From Psychrobacillus sp. OK028 (GTDB lineage: Bacteria > Bacillota > Bacilli > Bacillales_A > Planococcaceae): 64,000 bases of DNA. The notes under the pieces are model-generated. The model saw only the letters and a program-made list of their open reading frames with translations, did no database searches and was not told the DNA's origin. Shown here one piece after another: positions 23,544 to 33,590 of this stretch; within the stretch, counting starts at the first letter, position 1; the number at the start of each line of letters is the position of its first letter. The stretch spans positions 62,001 through 126,000 of the forward strand of contig NZ_FNHY01000008.1 in the NCBI RefSeq assembly GCF_900103605.1, in the 5' to 3' direction. The position numbers and the translations under genes are program-made.

Positions 23544-24278
23544 ATGGATAATGTCATCGAAGTTCAACATTTAAGTAAATCCTTCGGAAATCATGAGGTT
23601 CTAAGAGATATAGATTTTTCAGTGAACAAAGGAGAGGTTGTTTGTATCATCGGTTCCTCTGGTTCAGGAAAGTCGACTTTACTTCGGTGTATAAATTTGT
23701 TAGAAAAACCTAGTGGTGGACAAATCATTTATCACGGGGAGAATATTTTAGACGAAAAACATGATATTCATGCCTATCGAACAAAGTTGGGAATGGTTTT
23801 CCAACAGTTCAACTTATTTAATAACCATAATGTTTTGAATAACTGTATCGTGGGTCAAGTAAAAGTATTAAAACGCTCGAAAGAGGATGCTGAAAAAATT
23901 GCGTTAAAATATTTAAAAGTAGTTGGGATGGATCATTATGTGAATGCCCAACCAAAGCAATTATCAGGAGGTCAAAAGCAACGTGTTGCGATAGCTAGAG
24001 CCCTTTCTATGGAGCCAGATGTTATGTTATTTGATGAACCAACCTCGGCACTTGATCCAGAAATGGTTGGAGAGGTGTTAAAAGTAATGAAAGAGTTAGC
24101 AGGCACTGGACTTACCATGTTAGTTGTTACACATGAAATGGAGTTCGCAAAAGAAGTAGCGGATCGAGTTGTTTTTATGGATAAAGGTGTAATTGCTGAG
24201 GAAGGCACTCCAGAACAAATCTTTAATAACCCAAGAGAAGAAAGAACGAAAACTTTCTTAAAAAGAACATTAAGCTAA
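23544..24278 (+). CDS. lysine (basic amino acid) ABC transporter ATP-binding protein
   Basis: 244-residue GlnQ/HisP-type ATPase. Seen: Walker [11 protein letters not shown]-loop VFQQFNLF, signature [15 protein letters not shown], Walker [16 protein letters not shown], and switch [19 protein letters not shown] precedes the ATG. It is the third component of the lysine-riboswitch importer. The GNAT gene 21 nt downstream appears to be co-transcribed. Confidence 0.9.
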   Translation: MDNVIEVQHLSKSFGNHEVLRDIDFSVNKGEVVCIIGSSGSGKSTLLRCINLLEKPSGGQIIYHGENILDEKHDIHAYRTKLGMVFQQFNLFNNHNVLNNCIVGQVKVLKRSKEDAEKIALKYLKVVGMDHYVNAQPKQLSGGQKQRVAIARALSMEPDVMLFDEPTSALDPEMVGEVLKVMKELAGTGLTMLVVTHEMEFAKEVADRVVFMDKGVIAEEGTPEQIFNNPREERTKTFLKRTLS

Positions 24279-24299
24279 CAATAATGGGGGAATCGACAG

Positions 24300-25034
24300 T
24301 TGAACCTGTTCAATCTGATTAAAAAAGACCAAGAATACTGGCTTGTGGATCAACTTAAAGTATCTCATATTCCAAATATAGATTATTTAGTTGCATTTGA
24401 TAAATTATTAACAGAGTGGCAGGAACAAAATGTAGCATATCTCTCACTTCTGATGGATGAGGAGAACGAGGACTGGCTTTTAAAGCGTCGGTTCAAGAAG
24501 GTATCTTCTATTGTGGAGTATACAAGGATATTGGAAGGACCTTTTAAAACATCTAAGAGTGTTCAAGTAGTAGCTCTTTCAGACAGTCAAGTGTCGGATT
24601 CAGAATTTGCTTTATTGTACGATGCATGCAGGACTGGTTCAGCTAACAAAAATAATTTGTTCTCAATAAGTCAGATAATGGAATCGCTTGAACGGGAACT
24701 AGGTGAAAATTGGCGAGACCAGTGCTTTATTTTTTCTCAAAATGGGATGAATTCTGGTATTAGTATTCCTCATATTGAAGAGGGTACAACTGATGAAGGA
24801 AGAATGTTTTATTTTGGGGTTGTGCCAGAGCAACGAGGTAAAGGATACGGTAAGCTATTTCATGCTGTTACATTGGAGCTGTTGAAACCACTCGGTGCTA
24901 AAATTTATGTAGGAAGTACAGATACAGGTAATGCCCCAATGAGGAAGATTTTCGAGACAAACGGTTGTATTTTACGCGATATAAAAGGAATTTACCGAAT
25001 AGACATGGAAAAAGTGGATGAACTCATAAAATGA
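24300..25034 (+). CDS. GNAT family N-acetyltransferase
   Basis: 244 residues. The acetyl-CoA binding motif is VVPEQRGKGYGKLFHAVTLEL (RGKGYG loop), near residue 185, in the C-terminal half; STDTGNAPMRKIFETNGC is the usual end of the fold. The N-terminal 90 residues resemble a degenerate second GNAT half. The TTG start has GGGGGAATCG upstream. Position after a lysine importer suggests an amino-acid or amine substrate, but this is not evidence of function. Its last codons form one arm of the terminator. Confidence 0.75.
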   Translation: MNLFNLIKKDQEYWLVDQLKVSHIPNIDYLVAFDKLLTEWQEQNVAYLSLLMDEENEDWLLKRRFKKVSSIVEYTRILEGPFKTSKSVQVVALSDSQVSDSEFALLYDACRTGSANKNNLFSISQIMESLERELGENWRDQCFIFSQNGMNSGISIPHIEEGTTDEGRMFYFGVVPEQRGKGYGKLFHAVTLELLKPLGAKIYVGSTDTGNAPMRKIFETNGCILRDIKGIYRIDMEKVDELIK

Positions 25035-25050
25035 GTTCATCCACTTTTTT
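25009..25050. terminator. bidirectional terminator between GNAT and mtnD genes
   Basis: AAAAAGTGGATGAACTCA and its exact complement pair across a 5-nt loop; A and T tracts on both sides serve both converging operons. Confidence 0.85.
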
Positions 25051-25085
25051 AGTAAAACTAAGTGGAGGCAATAAAATACTTAAAT

Positions 25086-25619
25086 TTATTGTTCTACTGC
25101 TTCCTCTTGATAAACAGGCACCCATCCCTCTGTTGTTACAAAAATACGAATAGCAACAACTTTACGGTCTTCTGATAATGTGAAGTAATGCGTAATATTC
25201 TCAGGTACGGATATCAAATCACCAGGTGAAAGATGTACTTCAAAGTAGCGTTCATCCTTCCCTTGTATGATGAAAACACCATGACCACTTACAATATAAC
25301 GAACTTCATCGTCTGTATGAATATGCTTGCGTTCGAAATTTTTTAATAGCTCGTCTAAGTTAGGGTTAGAATCAGAAAGCGAGATAATATCAGCTGCTTG
25401 ATAGCCACGGCGGGTAGAAATATCGTCAATTTCCACCTGGAAAGCTTGAAGAATCTGTTGTTTATCCTCATCACTTAAGTCAAATTTTTCACGAAGGTTT
25501 TCCGGTAACTTGTTAATATCCCAATGTTCATAAATTACTTCCTGACTTTCTAAAAATGCTGCAACTTCGTTTTGAGCTTCAATTGTTTCATTTGTTCCTT
25601 GGATTTTAATAATAGCCAT
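25086..25619 (-). CDS. mtnD: acireductone dioxygenase
   Basis: 177-residue cupin of the methionine salvage pathway. It oxidises acireductone to 4-methylthio-2-oxobutanoate and formate when iron is bound, or takes an off-pathway route with nickel. Metal ligands are visible in HIHTDDE (His99, His101, Glu105) and ITHYF (His144). AAAGGGAG precedes ATG 25619. It is the last gene of mtnW-mtnX-mtnB-mtnD, 15 nt after mtnB, and is controlled by the SAM riboswitch at the head of the operon. Confidence 0.95.
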   Translation of the reverse strand: MAIIKIQGTNETIEAQNEVAAFLESQEVIYEHWDINKLPENLREKFDLSDEDKQQILQAFQVEIDDISTRRGYQAADIISLSDSNPNLDELLKNFERKHIHTDDEVRYIVSGHGVFIIQGKDERYFEVHLSPGDLISVPENITHYFTLSEDRKVVAIRIFVTTEGWVPVYQEEAVEQ

Positions 25620-25634
25620 TAATAATCTCCCTTT

Positions 25635-26249
25635 CTATTTTAAGTTTATTTGATGCAAAGCTAATTGATATTGAAATAAAAACTCACAAGCCTCTAGTAG
25701 TTTTTTAGCTTCAAATCCATCTTTTCCCCAAACAGTTATCCCATGGTTACGAATAAGGATAGCTCCCTTATCTGCTGAAATAGAAGATGCAAACTCCTCT
25801 GCAAGTCTTGGAATATGCGCGTGGTTAGGGATAATGGGGATGGAAAGGATAGCATCTTCCTCCCACATTCCAAAAGCTTTAATGAGTTCAATACCTTGAA
25901 AACTTACTGAGCCTTGATCTCCATATAATTCGGAAATAACGTTATTATGCACTGTATGGACGTGTAGACTACAACCTGCATTTGTTTTCTTATATATTGC
26001 ACAGTGTAGTAATGTTTCGGCTGAAGGAGTTAAATGAGTGCTTTCCACTGCTTTTCCATCAACATCAACAAGTAAAAAGTCCTCTGATGTTCTCTTTTTT
26101 TTATCTTTTCCGCTTGCAGTTACTAAGAACTCTATAGGGTCGGTCTGTACTTTAATAGCAAGGTTTCCGCTTGTTCCCATAAACCAATCTCTGGAGGCTA
26201 ATTCATCTTTTATGTCGGCAAGTTCTTCCCATTTATATTGTAATGTCAT
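25635..26249 (-). CDS. mtnB: methylthioribulose-1-phosphate dehydratase
   Basis: 204-residue class II aldolase-fold, zinc-dependent enzyme that dehydrates 5-methylthioribulose 1-phosphate to the diketone. Zinc ligands are HVH (His96, His98) and His169 in [18 protein letters not shown] is the phosphate loop. The start overlaps the mtnX stop by 4 nt (ATGA), showing translational coupling in the riboswitch-controlled operon. Confidence 0.95.
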   Translation of the reverse strand: MTLQYKWEELADIKDELASRDWFMGTSGNLAIKVQTDPIEFLVTASGKDKKKRTSEDFLLVDVDGKAVESTHLTPSAETLLHCAIYKKTNAGCSLHVHTVHNNVISELYGDQGSVSFQGIELIKAFGMWEEDAILSIPIIPNHAHIPRLAEEFASSISADKGAILIRNHGITVWGKDGFEAKKLLEACEFLFQYQLALHQINLK

Positions 26250-26911
26250 ATTTCCACACCTAACTTCGGCTCAATAATCTCTATTACATCGTGGAAGTTT
26301 TCAAAAGGCTCATAGGGAATATTTAATTCTTCGCATTTTTTGATTAAGAAATCTCTTGCGATAATGATATCTCCCAATTTTGCTGCTTCTAAATCAGTAA
26401 TCGAATCGCCAATAACAACACTCACTGCTTCTTGGTGAAGAAGGGTACGAATAATAGAAGGTTTACAGCAACCACAGCCTTGACTCGTACATTGTTCATC
26501 ACAACTATGCGGAAACTCAATGTGGATTGTATCCTTGGAAAATTCTGATGTATTACAATAGACTCCTGCAAATGGTCCAAATGGTTCTAGTAGATTATGA
26601 ACGAAAAAGTCTATCCCGCCACTTACGATGTAAAGTGGTATGTCATGCTTTTTTGTAAAGGATACAAATTCACTAAACCCATCACGGATGATTGCCTGCT
26701 GACGCACAAAAGAAATAATTTCATCCTTTGATTCAACAGGTAGGAGAGAGAACATTTTTGCTACGCCATCCCTAATGGAAATTCGTTGACCTAAAATATC
26801 ATCTTTAATGGGTATCCATTCTGGTGGTGCAAATTTTTTCATGATTGCCATAATGTTATCTTGATTGGTAATAGTTCCATCAAAGTCACAAAAAATTACA
26901 AGTTTACTCAT
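26246..26911 (-). CDS. mtnX: 2-hydroxy-3-keto-5-methylthiopentenyl-1-phosphate phosphatase
   Basis: HAD phosphatase of about 221 residues giving acireductone. Seen: nucleophile motif CDFDGTIT (Asp9, Asp11), [13 protein letters not shown] as motif IV, and the Cys-rich insert [19 protein letters not shown] 26911 is chosen over TTG 26935 because GGGGTG lies before it, within the end of mtnW; one base separates the two genes. MtnW plus MtnX is the Bacillus route in place of the bifunctional MtnC. Confidence 0.94.
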   Translation of the reverse strand: MSKLVIFCDFDGTITNQDNIMAIMKKFAPPEWIPIKDDILGQRISIRDGVAKMFSLLPVESKDEIISFVRQQAIIRDGFSEFVSFTKKHDIPLYIVSGGIDFFVHNLLEPFGPFAGVYCNTSEFSKDTIHIEFPHSCDEQCTSQGCGCCKPSIIRTLLHQEAVSVVIGDSITDLEAAKLGDIIIARDFLIKKCEELNIPYEPFENFHDVIEIIEPKLGVEI

Positions 26912-26912
26912 A

Positions 26913-28133
26913 TTATTTATCACCCCATAATTCAAGTGCCGTTTTTAGTTCACTATGTTGTTTCGCTGCCTGCTCTAATGGAATACCTTCCAATACCGCC
27001 GATACAGCTTGCCTAAAAGCTTGCCCACCTCCGATTGCACCGGCGGGATGCCCATGGACACCGCCCCCTGCATTAATAATGCTATCTATTCCATAGTCAT
27101 TCATTAATAGTGGTACAAGACCAGGGTGAATGCCTGCAGATGGTACAGGAAAGCTTTGTTTAACCTTACTGTTTTTTGTTAGTTCTTCACCTAGAGAAAG
27201 AGCTAGAGACTTTTCAAGTGCAACACTTCCATAAGGTGAAGGGAATAATGAGAAGTCCGCACCTGCATAACGAGTGAGTTTTCCAAGAACTAATGGCGTT
27301 GAAACTCCATAAAATGCTGAAGAAGTAAATGCTCCACTATAAGCGGGATGCGCCATGAGTGGCAATTGAATTTCATCGTCTTCCGCTAGCTCCTGAAGAA
27401 CATCTAATCCGTAAGCATGAACATTAAATAAGAGTGCGTCTGCTCCGAGTTCTCGTGCTTTTTTTGCCTTGTCCTTTAATTCGAAAGTACGTCCAGATAA
27501 ATTTACTGCATATAGCGTACGGTGACCGGTTTCTTCATACACCTGATGTAGCACTTCTCGTCCAGTAGTTATACGCTTTTCAAAAGTAGTTAGAGGATTT
27601 TCAAATAGTATTTCATCGTCTTTTACAAGATCAACTCCACCCAGTGCTTGTTGTCTGAGCTGTTCGGCTAAATATTCAATATCTCTACCAATGACTCCTT
27701 TGAATATACTCATGATAAGTGGACGTTCAAAAACTCCTAATCTTTCTCGAATGCCTTGAATGCCGAAGCGAGGTCCTGGGAAAAGGGACAATATATTTGA
27801 ATCGAATTCTAAATCTAATAGTTTTATTTCACCGTCTAAGGATAGTTTGCCGAATACTGTAGTTAAAATTGCAGGTATATCAGCAGAAAAATTTGCGGCA
27901 GGGTAGAATATTTTAATTTCTCCTTTAACCTTTTCAGGATGAATTGGATGTAGTATATCCTTAAATTCCGTAACGGAAAGGACATCTCCTTTATGCTTTT
28001 TTAACTGCTCCTGTTCTAACAAGGCTAAAGTGGTCCAAGAACCAATAGTCAATCCAAGTGCAATATCTTCCGCCTTTTTTTCAAAGGATCCAGCTTTTCC
28101 ATATAGTTGATAGTGCGCAGTAACTCCACTCAT
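26913..28133 (-). CDS. mtnW: 2,3-diketo-5-methylthiopentyl-1-phosphate enolase (RuBisCO-like protein)
   Basis: 406-residue form-IV RuBisCO-like protein that enolises the salvage intermediate and does not fix CO2. Seen: the active-site segment [15 protein letters not shown], with the Lys-Asp-Asp-Glu equivalent of the metal site, [15 protein letters not shown], and [10 protein letters not shown]. It heads the leftward operon, 20 nt after the leader terminator of its SAM riboswitch. Length and order are typical. Confidence 0.95.
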   Translation of the reverse strand: MSGVTAHYQLYGKAGSFEKKAEDIALGLTIGSWTTLALLEQEQLKKHKGDVLSVTEFKDILHPIHPEKVKGEIKIFYPAANFSADIPAILTTVFGKLSLDGEIKLLDLEFDSNILSLFPGPRFGIQGIRERLGVFERPLIMSIFKGVIGRDIEYLAEQLRQQALGGVDLVKDDEILFENPLTTFEKRITTGREVLHQVYEETGHRTLYAVNLSGRTFELKDKAKKARELGADALLFNVHAYGLDVLQELAEDDEIQLPLMAHPAYSGAFTSSAFYGVSTPLVLGKLTRYAGADFSLFPSPYGSVALEKSLALSLGEELTKNSKVKQSFPVPSAGIHPGLVPLLMNDYGIDSIINAGGGVHGHPAGAIGGGQAFRQAVSAVLEGIPLEQAAKQHSELKTALELWGDK

Positions 28134-28152
28134 TTATTTCACTCCTGACATT

Positions 28153-28181
28153 AAAAAAACCTCTTCAAATAAGAAGAGGTT
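28153..28181 (-). terminator. SAM-riboswitch terminator, mtnW leader
   Basis: On the minus strand AACCTCTTC, loop, GAAGAGGTT, followed by seven U; lies between the aptamer and mtnW. Confidence 0.88.
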
Positions 28182-28193
28182 AATATTCTAACA

Positions 28194-28301
28194 ACTTCTT
28201 ATTTCTCAGCTTGTTAGCTGCAAGAATTAGCACCGTGTTCAAAATTGAATCGGTTGCCGGGTATCATAGGGCTTGTCCCTCCACCTGCTCTAAATAAGAA
28301 A
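28194..28301 (-). ncRNA. SAM-I riboswitch (S-box) of mtnWXBD
   Basis: Minus-strand S-box: P1 strands CTTATTT and AAATAAG, AGAGCAGGTGGAGGGAC, GCCCTATGATACCCGGCAACC, ACGGTGCTAATTCTTGCAG, and GAGAAATAAGAAG. This is the compact canonical form with a short P3. It senses S-adenosylmethionine; high SAM favours termination upstream of mtnW. Confidence 0.94.
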
Positions 28302-28335
28302 AATATTCGGTTAAAGTATTTAATAAATTATATTG

Positions 28336-28364
28336 ATTATTCCATGGTATAAAAATTCTGTCAA
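28336..28364 (-). promoter_or_regulatory. promoter of mtnWXBD
   Basis: On the minus strand TTGACA, 17-nt spacer, AATAAT, 35 nt before the aptamer. Confidence 0.6.
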
Positions 28365-28400
28365 TAAGAAAATTTAAATTTATTTTTATTTAAAAAACAG

Positions 28401-28430
28401 TTGACATAACTTTTTCTAATATGCTAGGAT
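28401..28430 (+). promoter_or_regulatory. promoter of mtnKA and the importer
   Basis: TTGACA at 28401-28406, 18-nt spacer, TAGGAT at 28425-28430, 30 nt before the plus-strand aptamer. Confidence 0.6.
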
Positions 28431-28459
28431 TCTAATCAATCATAAATAGTTGTAACGTA

Positions 28460-28617
28460 CTCTTATCAAGAGCAGGCGGAGGGATAATGGCCCTATGAAG
28501 CCCAGCAACCGACCGTAATACCGTTGTGAGACGGGGCGCTTTATGCGCCGGAATGTAAAATTCCGTAAGGCACGGTGCTAATTCCATCAGAAAGTTTACT
28601 TTCTGAGAGATAAGAGG
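28460..28617 (+). ncRNA. SAM-I riboswitch (S-box) of mtnKA, with enlarged P3
   Basis: P1 strands CTCTTATC and GATAAGAG; AGAGCAGGCGGAGGGAT, GGCCCTATGAAGCCCAGCAA, and CACGGTGCTAATTCCATC are S-box core motifs. Between CAACCG and CGGTGC lie about 55 nt with two self-complementary units, GGCGC-N5-GCGCC and GGAAT-N5-ATTCC, where the facing riboswitch has only a simple loop. AGATAAGAG can instead pair with CTCTTATTCT downstream as antiterminator. Confidence 0.94.
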
Positions 28618-28636
28618 TTCAGAATCTCTTATTCTA

Positions 28637-28664
28637 AGCCTCTTTCTTTTGAAAGAGGTTTTTA
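28637..28664 (+). terminator. SAM-riboswitch terminator, mtnK leader
   Basis: CCTCTTTC, 4-nt loop, GAAAGAGG, then T-rich tail; 30 nt before the mtnK ATG. Confidence 0.88.
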
Positions 28665-28690
28665 TTTTTGTAAATGAAAGGGAGAAAGTA

Positions 28691-29881
28691 ATGGCTGTAG
28701 TAACTACAAAACAATACGAATCATTAACGGAAGAAACGGCAATTTCATTGGCAAAGGAATTATCCTTGTTCTCAAACGAAGCTCAATTAGTTTGCAAAGA
28801 GATTGGTGATGGAAACTTAAACTATGTATTCCATATAACAGATCAGGTGAGTAAACAAGGGATTATTATTAAACAAGCCCTACCATATGCAAAGGTTATT
28901 GGAGAGAGTTGGCCACTTACGCTGAAAAGGGCAAAGATTGAAGCAACTACCTTACAAAAACATGGAGAATATGCTGTTGGGCTTGTTCCCAAAGTCTATG
29001 CAACAGATGAAGATTTAGCTATCACGGTAATGGAAGATTTGTCACATCTGCAAATAGTACGGGAAGGTTTGATAAAAGGTGAATCATATCCTAAATTATC
29101 AACCGATATTGGAGAATATCTAGCATTAACACTTTTTAATACCTCTGATTTTGCACTTCACCCTTTTGAAAAAAAGGCGCTTGTTGTAGAGTTTTCTAAT
29201 CCAGAATTGTGTAAAATCACAGAAGACTTAATATTTACGGATCCTTTTTTTAATCATGAAACAAATGATTTTGAACCTGCATTACAAGCAGAAGTCGAGG
29301 CTATTTGGACTAACCATTTATTAAAGCTCGAAGTGGCAAAACTAAAACGAAGCTTTTTGACAGAGGCAGAGGCTTTACTACATGGAGACCTTCATACGGG
29401 AAGTATATTTGCAAGTGAACAAGAAACAAAGGTTATCGATCCAGAGTTTGCTTTTTATGGTCCTATTGGATTTGATATAGGCTTGTTTTTGGCAAATTTA
29501 ATCGTTCAATCCATAACAAGAGAAGGCGAACAACGTGAGTTTATTAACGAGCATATACAAAACACATGGCTTATTTTCTCTGCCAAATTTTCAGATTTTT
29601 TGAAACAGAGTGAATTCGATTCGTTTAAGAATATAGAAGGCTACGATGCATTTGTATTGGAAAAAATATTTCACGATTCACTAGGTTTTGCAGGGTGTGA
29701 ACTTATTCGTAGAACAATTGGATTGGCACATGTCAAAGACTTAGATAGCATTGAAAACCAAGAGCAACGAATTTTACTAAAAAAACAAACGCTTAAAGCG
29801 GGAGAATTACTAATAGTTAGACGTTATCAAATAGACTCAATCGATGCGGTAATTGAGTTATTAGGAGAAATTCAACAATGA
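28691..29881 (+). CDS. mtnK: S-methyl-5-thioribose kinase
   Basis: Kinase of 396 residues that phosphorylates methylthioribose at C1, the committing step of salvage. It has the aminoglycoside-phosphotransferase fold, with [10 protein letters not shown] as the nucleotide loop, catalytic [10 protein letters not shown], and metal-binding [13 protein letters not shown] 28691 (AAAGGGAG upstream) is preferred over the upstream in-frame start at 28649, which lies inside the terminator. It is the first gene after the S-box and overlaps mtnA by 4 nt. Confidence 0.95.
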   Translation: MAVVTTKQYESLTEETAISLAKELSLFSNEAQLVCKEIGDGNLNYVFHITDQVSKQGIIIKQALPYAKVIGESWPLTLKRAKIEATTLQKHGEYAVGLVPKVYATDEDLAITVMEDLSHLQIVREGLIKGESYPKLSTDIGEYLALTLFNTSDFALHPFEKKALVVEFSNPELCKITEDLIFTDPFFNHETNDFEPALQAEVEAIWTNHLLKLEVAKLKRSFLTEAEALLHGDLHTGSIFASEQETKVIDPEFAFYGPIGFDIGLFLANLIVQSITREGEQREFINEHIQNTWLIFSAKFSDFLKQSEFDSFKNIEGYDAFVLEKIFHDSLGFAGCELIRRTIGLAHVKDLDSIENQEQRILLKKQTLKAGELLIVRRYQIDSIDAVIELLGEIQQ

Positions 29882-30939
29882 CTATACCATTATCGATTAA
29901 ATGGGAAAATAAGCAGTTAATACTCTTAGATCAACAGAAGCTTCCGCATGAAATTGTCTATTTAAAAGTAGATACAATTAAAGACGTTTATGATGCAATT
30001 ATTACCCTAAAAGTCCGGGGTGCTCCTGCTATTGGAATTACGGCGGCATATGGATTAGCTCTGGAGGCTCAAAATTATAAAACACATTCGATGAAAGATT
30101 TTCTAGAAACACTAAAAAAAGATGCAACTTACTTGGGTGAATCTCGACCAACTGCTGTCAACTTAGTTTGGGCCCTCAAGCGATTGTTGAAAGTAGTAAA
30201 TCAAGTTGATAATGTTACGAGTGCAAAGCAGCTACTAGTGGAAGAAGCAAGGAAAATACATAAGGAAGACGAGGAGTCCTGTCGGAATATTGGTGAATTC
30301 GCGCTTACTTTGCTGGAAGACAAAACGAAGGTAATGACTATTTGCAATGCAGGTTCAATTGCCACTGCAAAGTATGGTACTGCTTTAGCTCCGTTCCATC
30401 TAGGGAAGGAACACGGCAAAAAGTTTGAAGTATTCGCATGTGAAACTAGACCTGTCTTTCAAGGTGGCAGGTTGACGGTGTGGGAACTGCAGCAATCAGG
30501 TGTCGATGTGACACTAATTACCGATGGTATGGCTGCACACACAATCGGGGCAAAAGGAATCGAAGCAATTATAGTCGGAGCAGATCGGATAGCCAAAAAT
30601 GGAGATACTGCAAATAAGATTGGAACTCTGAACTTGGCTATTCTAGCTTCCGTAAATTCAATTCCATTTTATGTAGCTGCACCATCCTCTACATTCGATT
30701 TGTCTATAAAAGATGGGTTGGAAATTCCAATTGAAGAAAGGAAAGCAGAGGAAATTACACATATTAATGGTCAGGCTATTGCACCAGTTGACACGAAGGT
30801 TTTTAATCCTGCTTTTGATGTGACACCATCTAAATATATCACTGCTATTATTACAGAAAAAGGAATTATTTATCCTGACTACGTTGAAAATATATCTACA
30901 CAACTAGTCAATTCAATTGAAAAAGGAGAAGGACAATGA
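29878..30939 (+). CDS. mtnA: S-methyl-5-thioribose-1-phosphate isomerase
   Basis: 353 residues, eIF2B-alpha-like fold. It converts methylthioribose 1-phosphate to methylthioribulose 1-phosphate. Seen: [20 protein letters not shown], the catalytic Cys in [12 protein letters not shown], and the catalytic Asp in [18 protein letters not shown]. It overlaps mtnK by 4 nt at its start and the transporter lipoprotein gene by 4 nt at its end, so the salvage enzymes and the importer are on one coupled message. Confidence 0.95.
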   Translation: MTIPLSIKWENKQLILLDQQKLPHEIVYLKVDTIKDVYDAIITLKVRGAPAIGITAAYGLALEAQNYKTHSMKDFLETLKKDATYLGESRPTAVNLVWALKRLLKVVNQVDNVTSAKQLLVEEARKIHKEDEESCRNIGEFALTLLEDKTKVMTICNAGSIATAKYGTALAPFHLGKEHGKKFEVFACETRPVFQGGRLTVWELQQSGVDVTLITDGMAAHTIGAKGIEAIIVGADRIAKNGDTANKIGTLNLAILASVNSIPFYVAAPSSTFDLSIKDGLEIPIEERKAEEITHINGQAIAPVDTKVFNPAFDVTPSKYITAIITEKGIIYPDYVENISTQLVNSIEKGEGQ

Positions 30940-32024
30940 GAACAAATAAGTATTGGTTACTATTCACGATCTTAATTATAGGGATTTTATTAGCTGCTTG
31001 TCAGCCAAAAGGTGATGGAGAAGCAACAAAGTCATCAAGCTCTAGTAATAATGCAAAAGCTTCAGAAAATCCACTAGTCGGTAAGAAAATTGCGTTAGTT
31101 ATGCAACAAAACTTAGGGACATTTTCAGCTCAGTATATTGAAGGAATTAAGGAGCAAGTAGAGAAATTTGGCGGAACTGTAACAGTGTTTACTTCTGATG
31201 GTGATTTAGCTAAAATGGCTTCTAATTTGGATGCAGCCGTGAATCAAGGAGTTGACGGTATTTTAATAGATCACGGTACAAAAGAAGCACTGAACCAAGG
31301 AGTAGAGAATGCAGTTGCAAAAGGAATTCCAGTTGTAGCATTTGATGCGGGAGTAGAAGTGGAGGGAGTAACCTCTTTAGAGCAAGGCGATGAAAAAATG
31401 GCACAAATGACACTAGAGAAACTAGCGGAAGATTCAAATGGTGAAGCGAATATCGTAAAAATATGGGTAGCAGGTTTTGCACCAATGGAAAGACGCCAAG
31501 TGGCATATGAAAAATTTCTTGGAGAGAATCCGGGAATTAAAGAAATCTCAACATTCGGTGCAGCAACGCAAAATACTGCTTTAGATACTCAGTCACAAAT
31601 GGAAGCGGTATTAAAAAAATATCCTAAAAAAGGTGAAATTACAGCTGTTTGGGCTGCTTGGGACGAGTTTGCAAAGGGTGCAGTTCGAGCAATAGAACAA
31701 GCGGGACGTACGGATATTAAAGTATATAGTATCGATATGAGTGATGAAGATTTACAAATGATTCAAAATGACAATAGTCCCTGGGTTGCGTCTGCAGCAG
31801 TAGATCCTAAGGATATCGGCCGTATTCAAGTGCGTTATTTATACCAAAAAATTAGCGGAGGTAATGTAGAAGAAAAGGTTGTATTAGAGCCAGTTTTTGT
31901 AGAAGCATCTAAATTGCCGGAAGAAACAGTAACGACGAATGAACTCAGTGACCATATTGAAGGTTGGGGAGCAAGTGATCAAGGTTACACAGATGAATTA
32001 AAAGAGTTAGAAGACAACAGATAA
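30936..32024 (+). CDS. sugar-type ABC transporter substrate-binding lipoprotein, candidate methylthioribose receptor
   Basis: 362 residues. The lipoprotein signal ends GILLAAC (Cys22), followed by a Ser/Asn linker. A type I periplasmic-binding fold (Peripla_BP_4, as in RbsB) is shown by [40 protein letters not shown] and [17 protein letters not shown] overlap with mtnA and control by the SAM riboswitch point to a methylated thiopentose ligand (inference). A hairpin terminator follows, as often seen between a receptor gene and its lower-abundance membrane partners. Confidence 0.85.
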   Translation: MRTNKYWLLFTILIIGILLAACQPKGDGEATKSSSSSNNAKASENPLVGKKIALVMQQNLGTFSAQYIEGIKEQVEKFGGTVTVFTSDGDLAKMASNLDAAVNQGVDGILIDHGTKEALNQGVENAVAKGIPVVAFDAGVEVEGVTSLEQGDEKMAQMTLEKLAEDSNGEANIVKIWVAGFAPMERRQVAYEKFLGENPGIKEISTFGAATQNTALDTQSQMEAVLKKYPKKGEITAVWAAWDEFAKGAVRAIEQAGRTDIKVYSIDMSDEDLQMIQNDNSPWVASAAVDPKDIGRIQVRYLYQKISGGNVEEKVVLEPVFVEASKLPEETVTTNELSDHIEGWGASDQGYTDELKELEDNR

Positions 32025-32036
32025 CTTATAAGATTT

Positions 32037-32066
32037 AAGCTGTCCTGTTTAAAGGGACAGCTTTTT
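32037..32066 (+). terminator. intercistronic terminator/attenuator in the importer operon
   Basis: AAGCTGTCC and GGGACAGCTT arms with T tail between the receptor and ATPase genes; partial read-through is required. Confidence 0.7.
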
Positions 32067-32084
32067 CTTAGAAAGGAGAAATAC

Positions 32085-33590
32085 ATGCCAAATCCTTTTC
32101 TTTCCATGAAAGCTATAGATAAAACATTTGGAAAAGTTCATGCCTTGCAAAAAGCTGAATTTCATCTTCAGAAAGGAGAAGTGCATGCTTTACTTGGTGT
32201 AAATGGTGCTGGAAAAAGTACGCTTATGAAAATACTTTCAGGTGTATACGAGCAAGACATGGGAGAGATTTTGTTTGAGGGAAAAAAAGTACGTATACGC
32301 TCTCCCAAAGTAGCGAAGGACCAAGGTATTTATTGTGTATATCAAGAGGTTGATACTGCAATCGTTTCAGAACTTTCTGTTGCAGAGAATATATTGCTAG
32401 ATTCGATTGTTGCTGGAACTAGTATGTTTATCTCCAAAAAGAAACTAAATAGCGAAGCGCGTGATGCCTTGAAGCAATTACAGGCGGAGGATATTCCAGT
32501 AGAGAAACCAGCGTTTATGCTTACTTTAGCAGAAAAACAGCTAGTATTAATAGCTCGTGCGCTGATAAGTTCTGCCAAAATTATTATCTTCGATGAACCA
32601 ACGGCACCTCTATCTATTCACGAATCTACTAAGTTATTTTCAGTTATTAAAAGGTTAAAAGAAAGTGGAGTGGGATGTATATTCATATCTCATCGACTAC
32701 CAGAAGTATTTGAAATCTGTGATCGGATAACTGTTATGGCAGAAGGTAAGTTTGTAGGGACATATAGCACTTCCAATACTAAACAGGAAGAGATCATTGA
32801 AGCTATGCTTGGAACTTCTTATAGTAAAGATTTTCCCGTTCGCACACATACATTAGGAAATACATTACTTCGTGTGAAGAAAGTTTCAGACGGAGTAAAG
32901 CTAAGGAATATTTCTTTTGACGTATCTGAAGGAGAAATTGTTGGTATTGTCGGGCTTGTAGGGGCCGGAAAAACAGAGTTAGCTAAAACGTTATTTGGAT
33001 ATTCACCACATACAGAAGGAACTATTGAGGTCTTGGGTAACACCTTAAAAATAAAGCATCCAAAAGATGCGATCAAAGCAGGCATGGCCCTCATTCCCGA
33101 AGAAAGAAGAAAAGAAGGTCTATTTGTTCATGAAGCATTACAAACGAACGCATCATTTCCTAATTTACAAAACTTTTCTCGGTTTTTATTTATGGATAAA
33201 CGAAAAGAAAAGTCCTTTGCGAAAGAGATTGTTGAGCGATTACAAATTAAGACAAGCAACACAGAGACACCTCTTGTTTATTTGAGTGGAGGAAATCAGC
33301 AAAAAGTTGCTATAGGCAAATGGACTTCCCTAGATTCGACTCTTTATTTATTCGATGAGCCAACAAAGGGAGTAGACATTGGGGCAAAGACAGATATTTA
33401 TAGGTTAGTGCGTGAATTTGCCCGAAAAAGAAAGAGCTGTATTTACTTTTCAAGTGAAATTCATGAAGTCTTAGGAATTTCTGATCGCATTTTAGTTATG
33501 TATGATGGTCAAATCGTGAAGGAATTATCACGGGAAGAAGCGACCCAGGAAAGGATTTTGCTATATGCAAGCGGAGGTAAGGAAGAATAA
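32085..33590 (+). CDS. sugar-type ABC transporter double ATP-binding protein
   Basis: 501 residues with two fused nucleotide-binding domains, as in RbsA/XylG. Domain 1 has Walker A GVNGAGKST and a degenerate signature region (MLTLAEKQLVLIARAL in place of LSxGxxQ). Domain 2 has GLVGAGKTE, the better signature LSGGNQQKVAIGKW, and Walker B LYLFDEPTKGVDIGAK. Asymmetry between the halves is usual for this subfamily. AGAAAGGAGAA precedes ATG 32085. It drives the importer in the mtnKA operon. Confidence 0.88.
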   Translation: MPNPFLSMKAIDKTFGKVHALQKAEFHLQKGEVHALLGVNGAGKSTLMKILSGVYEQDMGEILFEGKKVRIRSPKVAKDQGIYCVYQEVDTAIVSELSVAENILLDSIVAGTSMFISKKKLNSEARDALKQLQAEDIPVEKPAFMLTLAEKQLVLIARALISSAKIIIFDEPTAPLSIHESTKLFSVIKRLKESGVGCIFISHRLPEVFEICDRITVMAEGKFVGTYSTSNTKQEEIIEAMLGTSYSKDFPVRTHTLGNTLLRVKKVSDGVKLRNISFDVSEGEIVGIVGLVGAGKTELAKTLFGYSPHTEGTIEVLGNTLKIKHPKDAIKAGMALIPEERRKEGLFVHEALQTNASFPNLQNFSRFLFMDKRKEKSFAKEIVERLQIKTSNTETPLVYLSGGNQQKVAIGKWTSLDSTLYLFDEPTKGVDIGAKTDIYRLVREFARKRKSCIYFSSEIHEVLGISDRILVMYDGQIVKELSREEATQERILLYASGGKEE

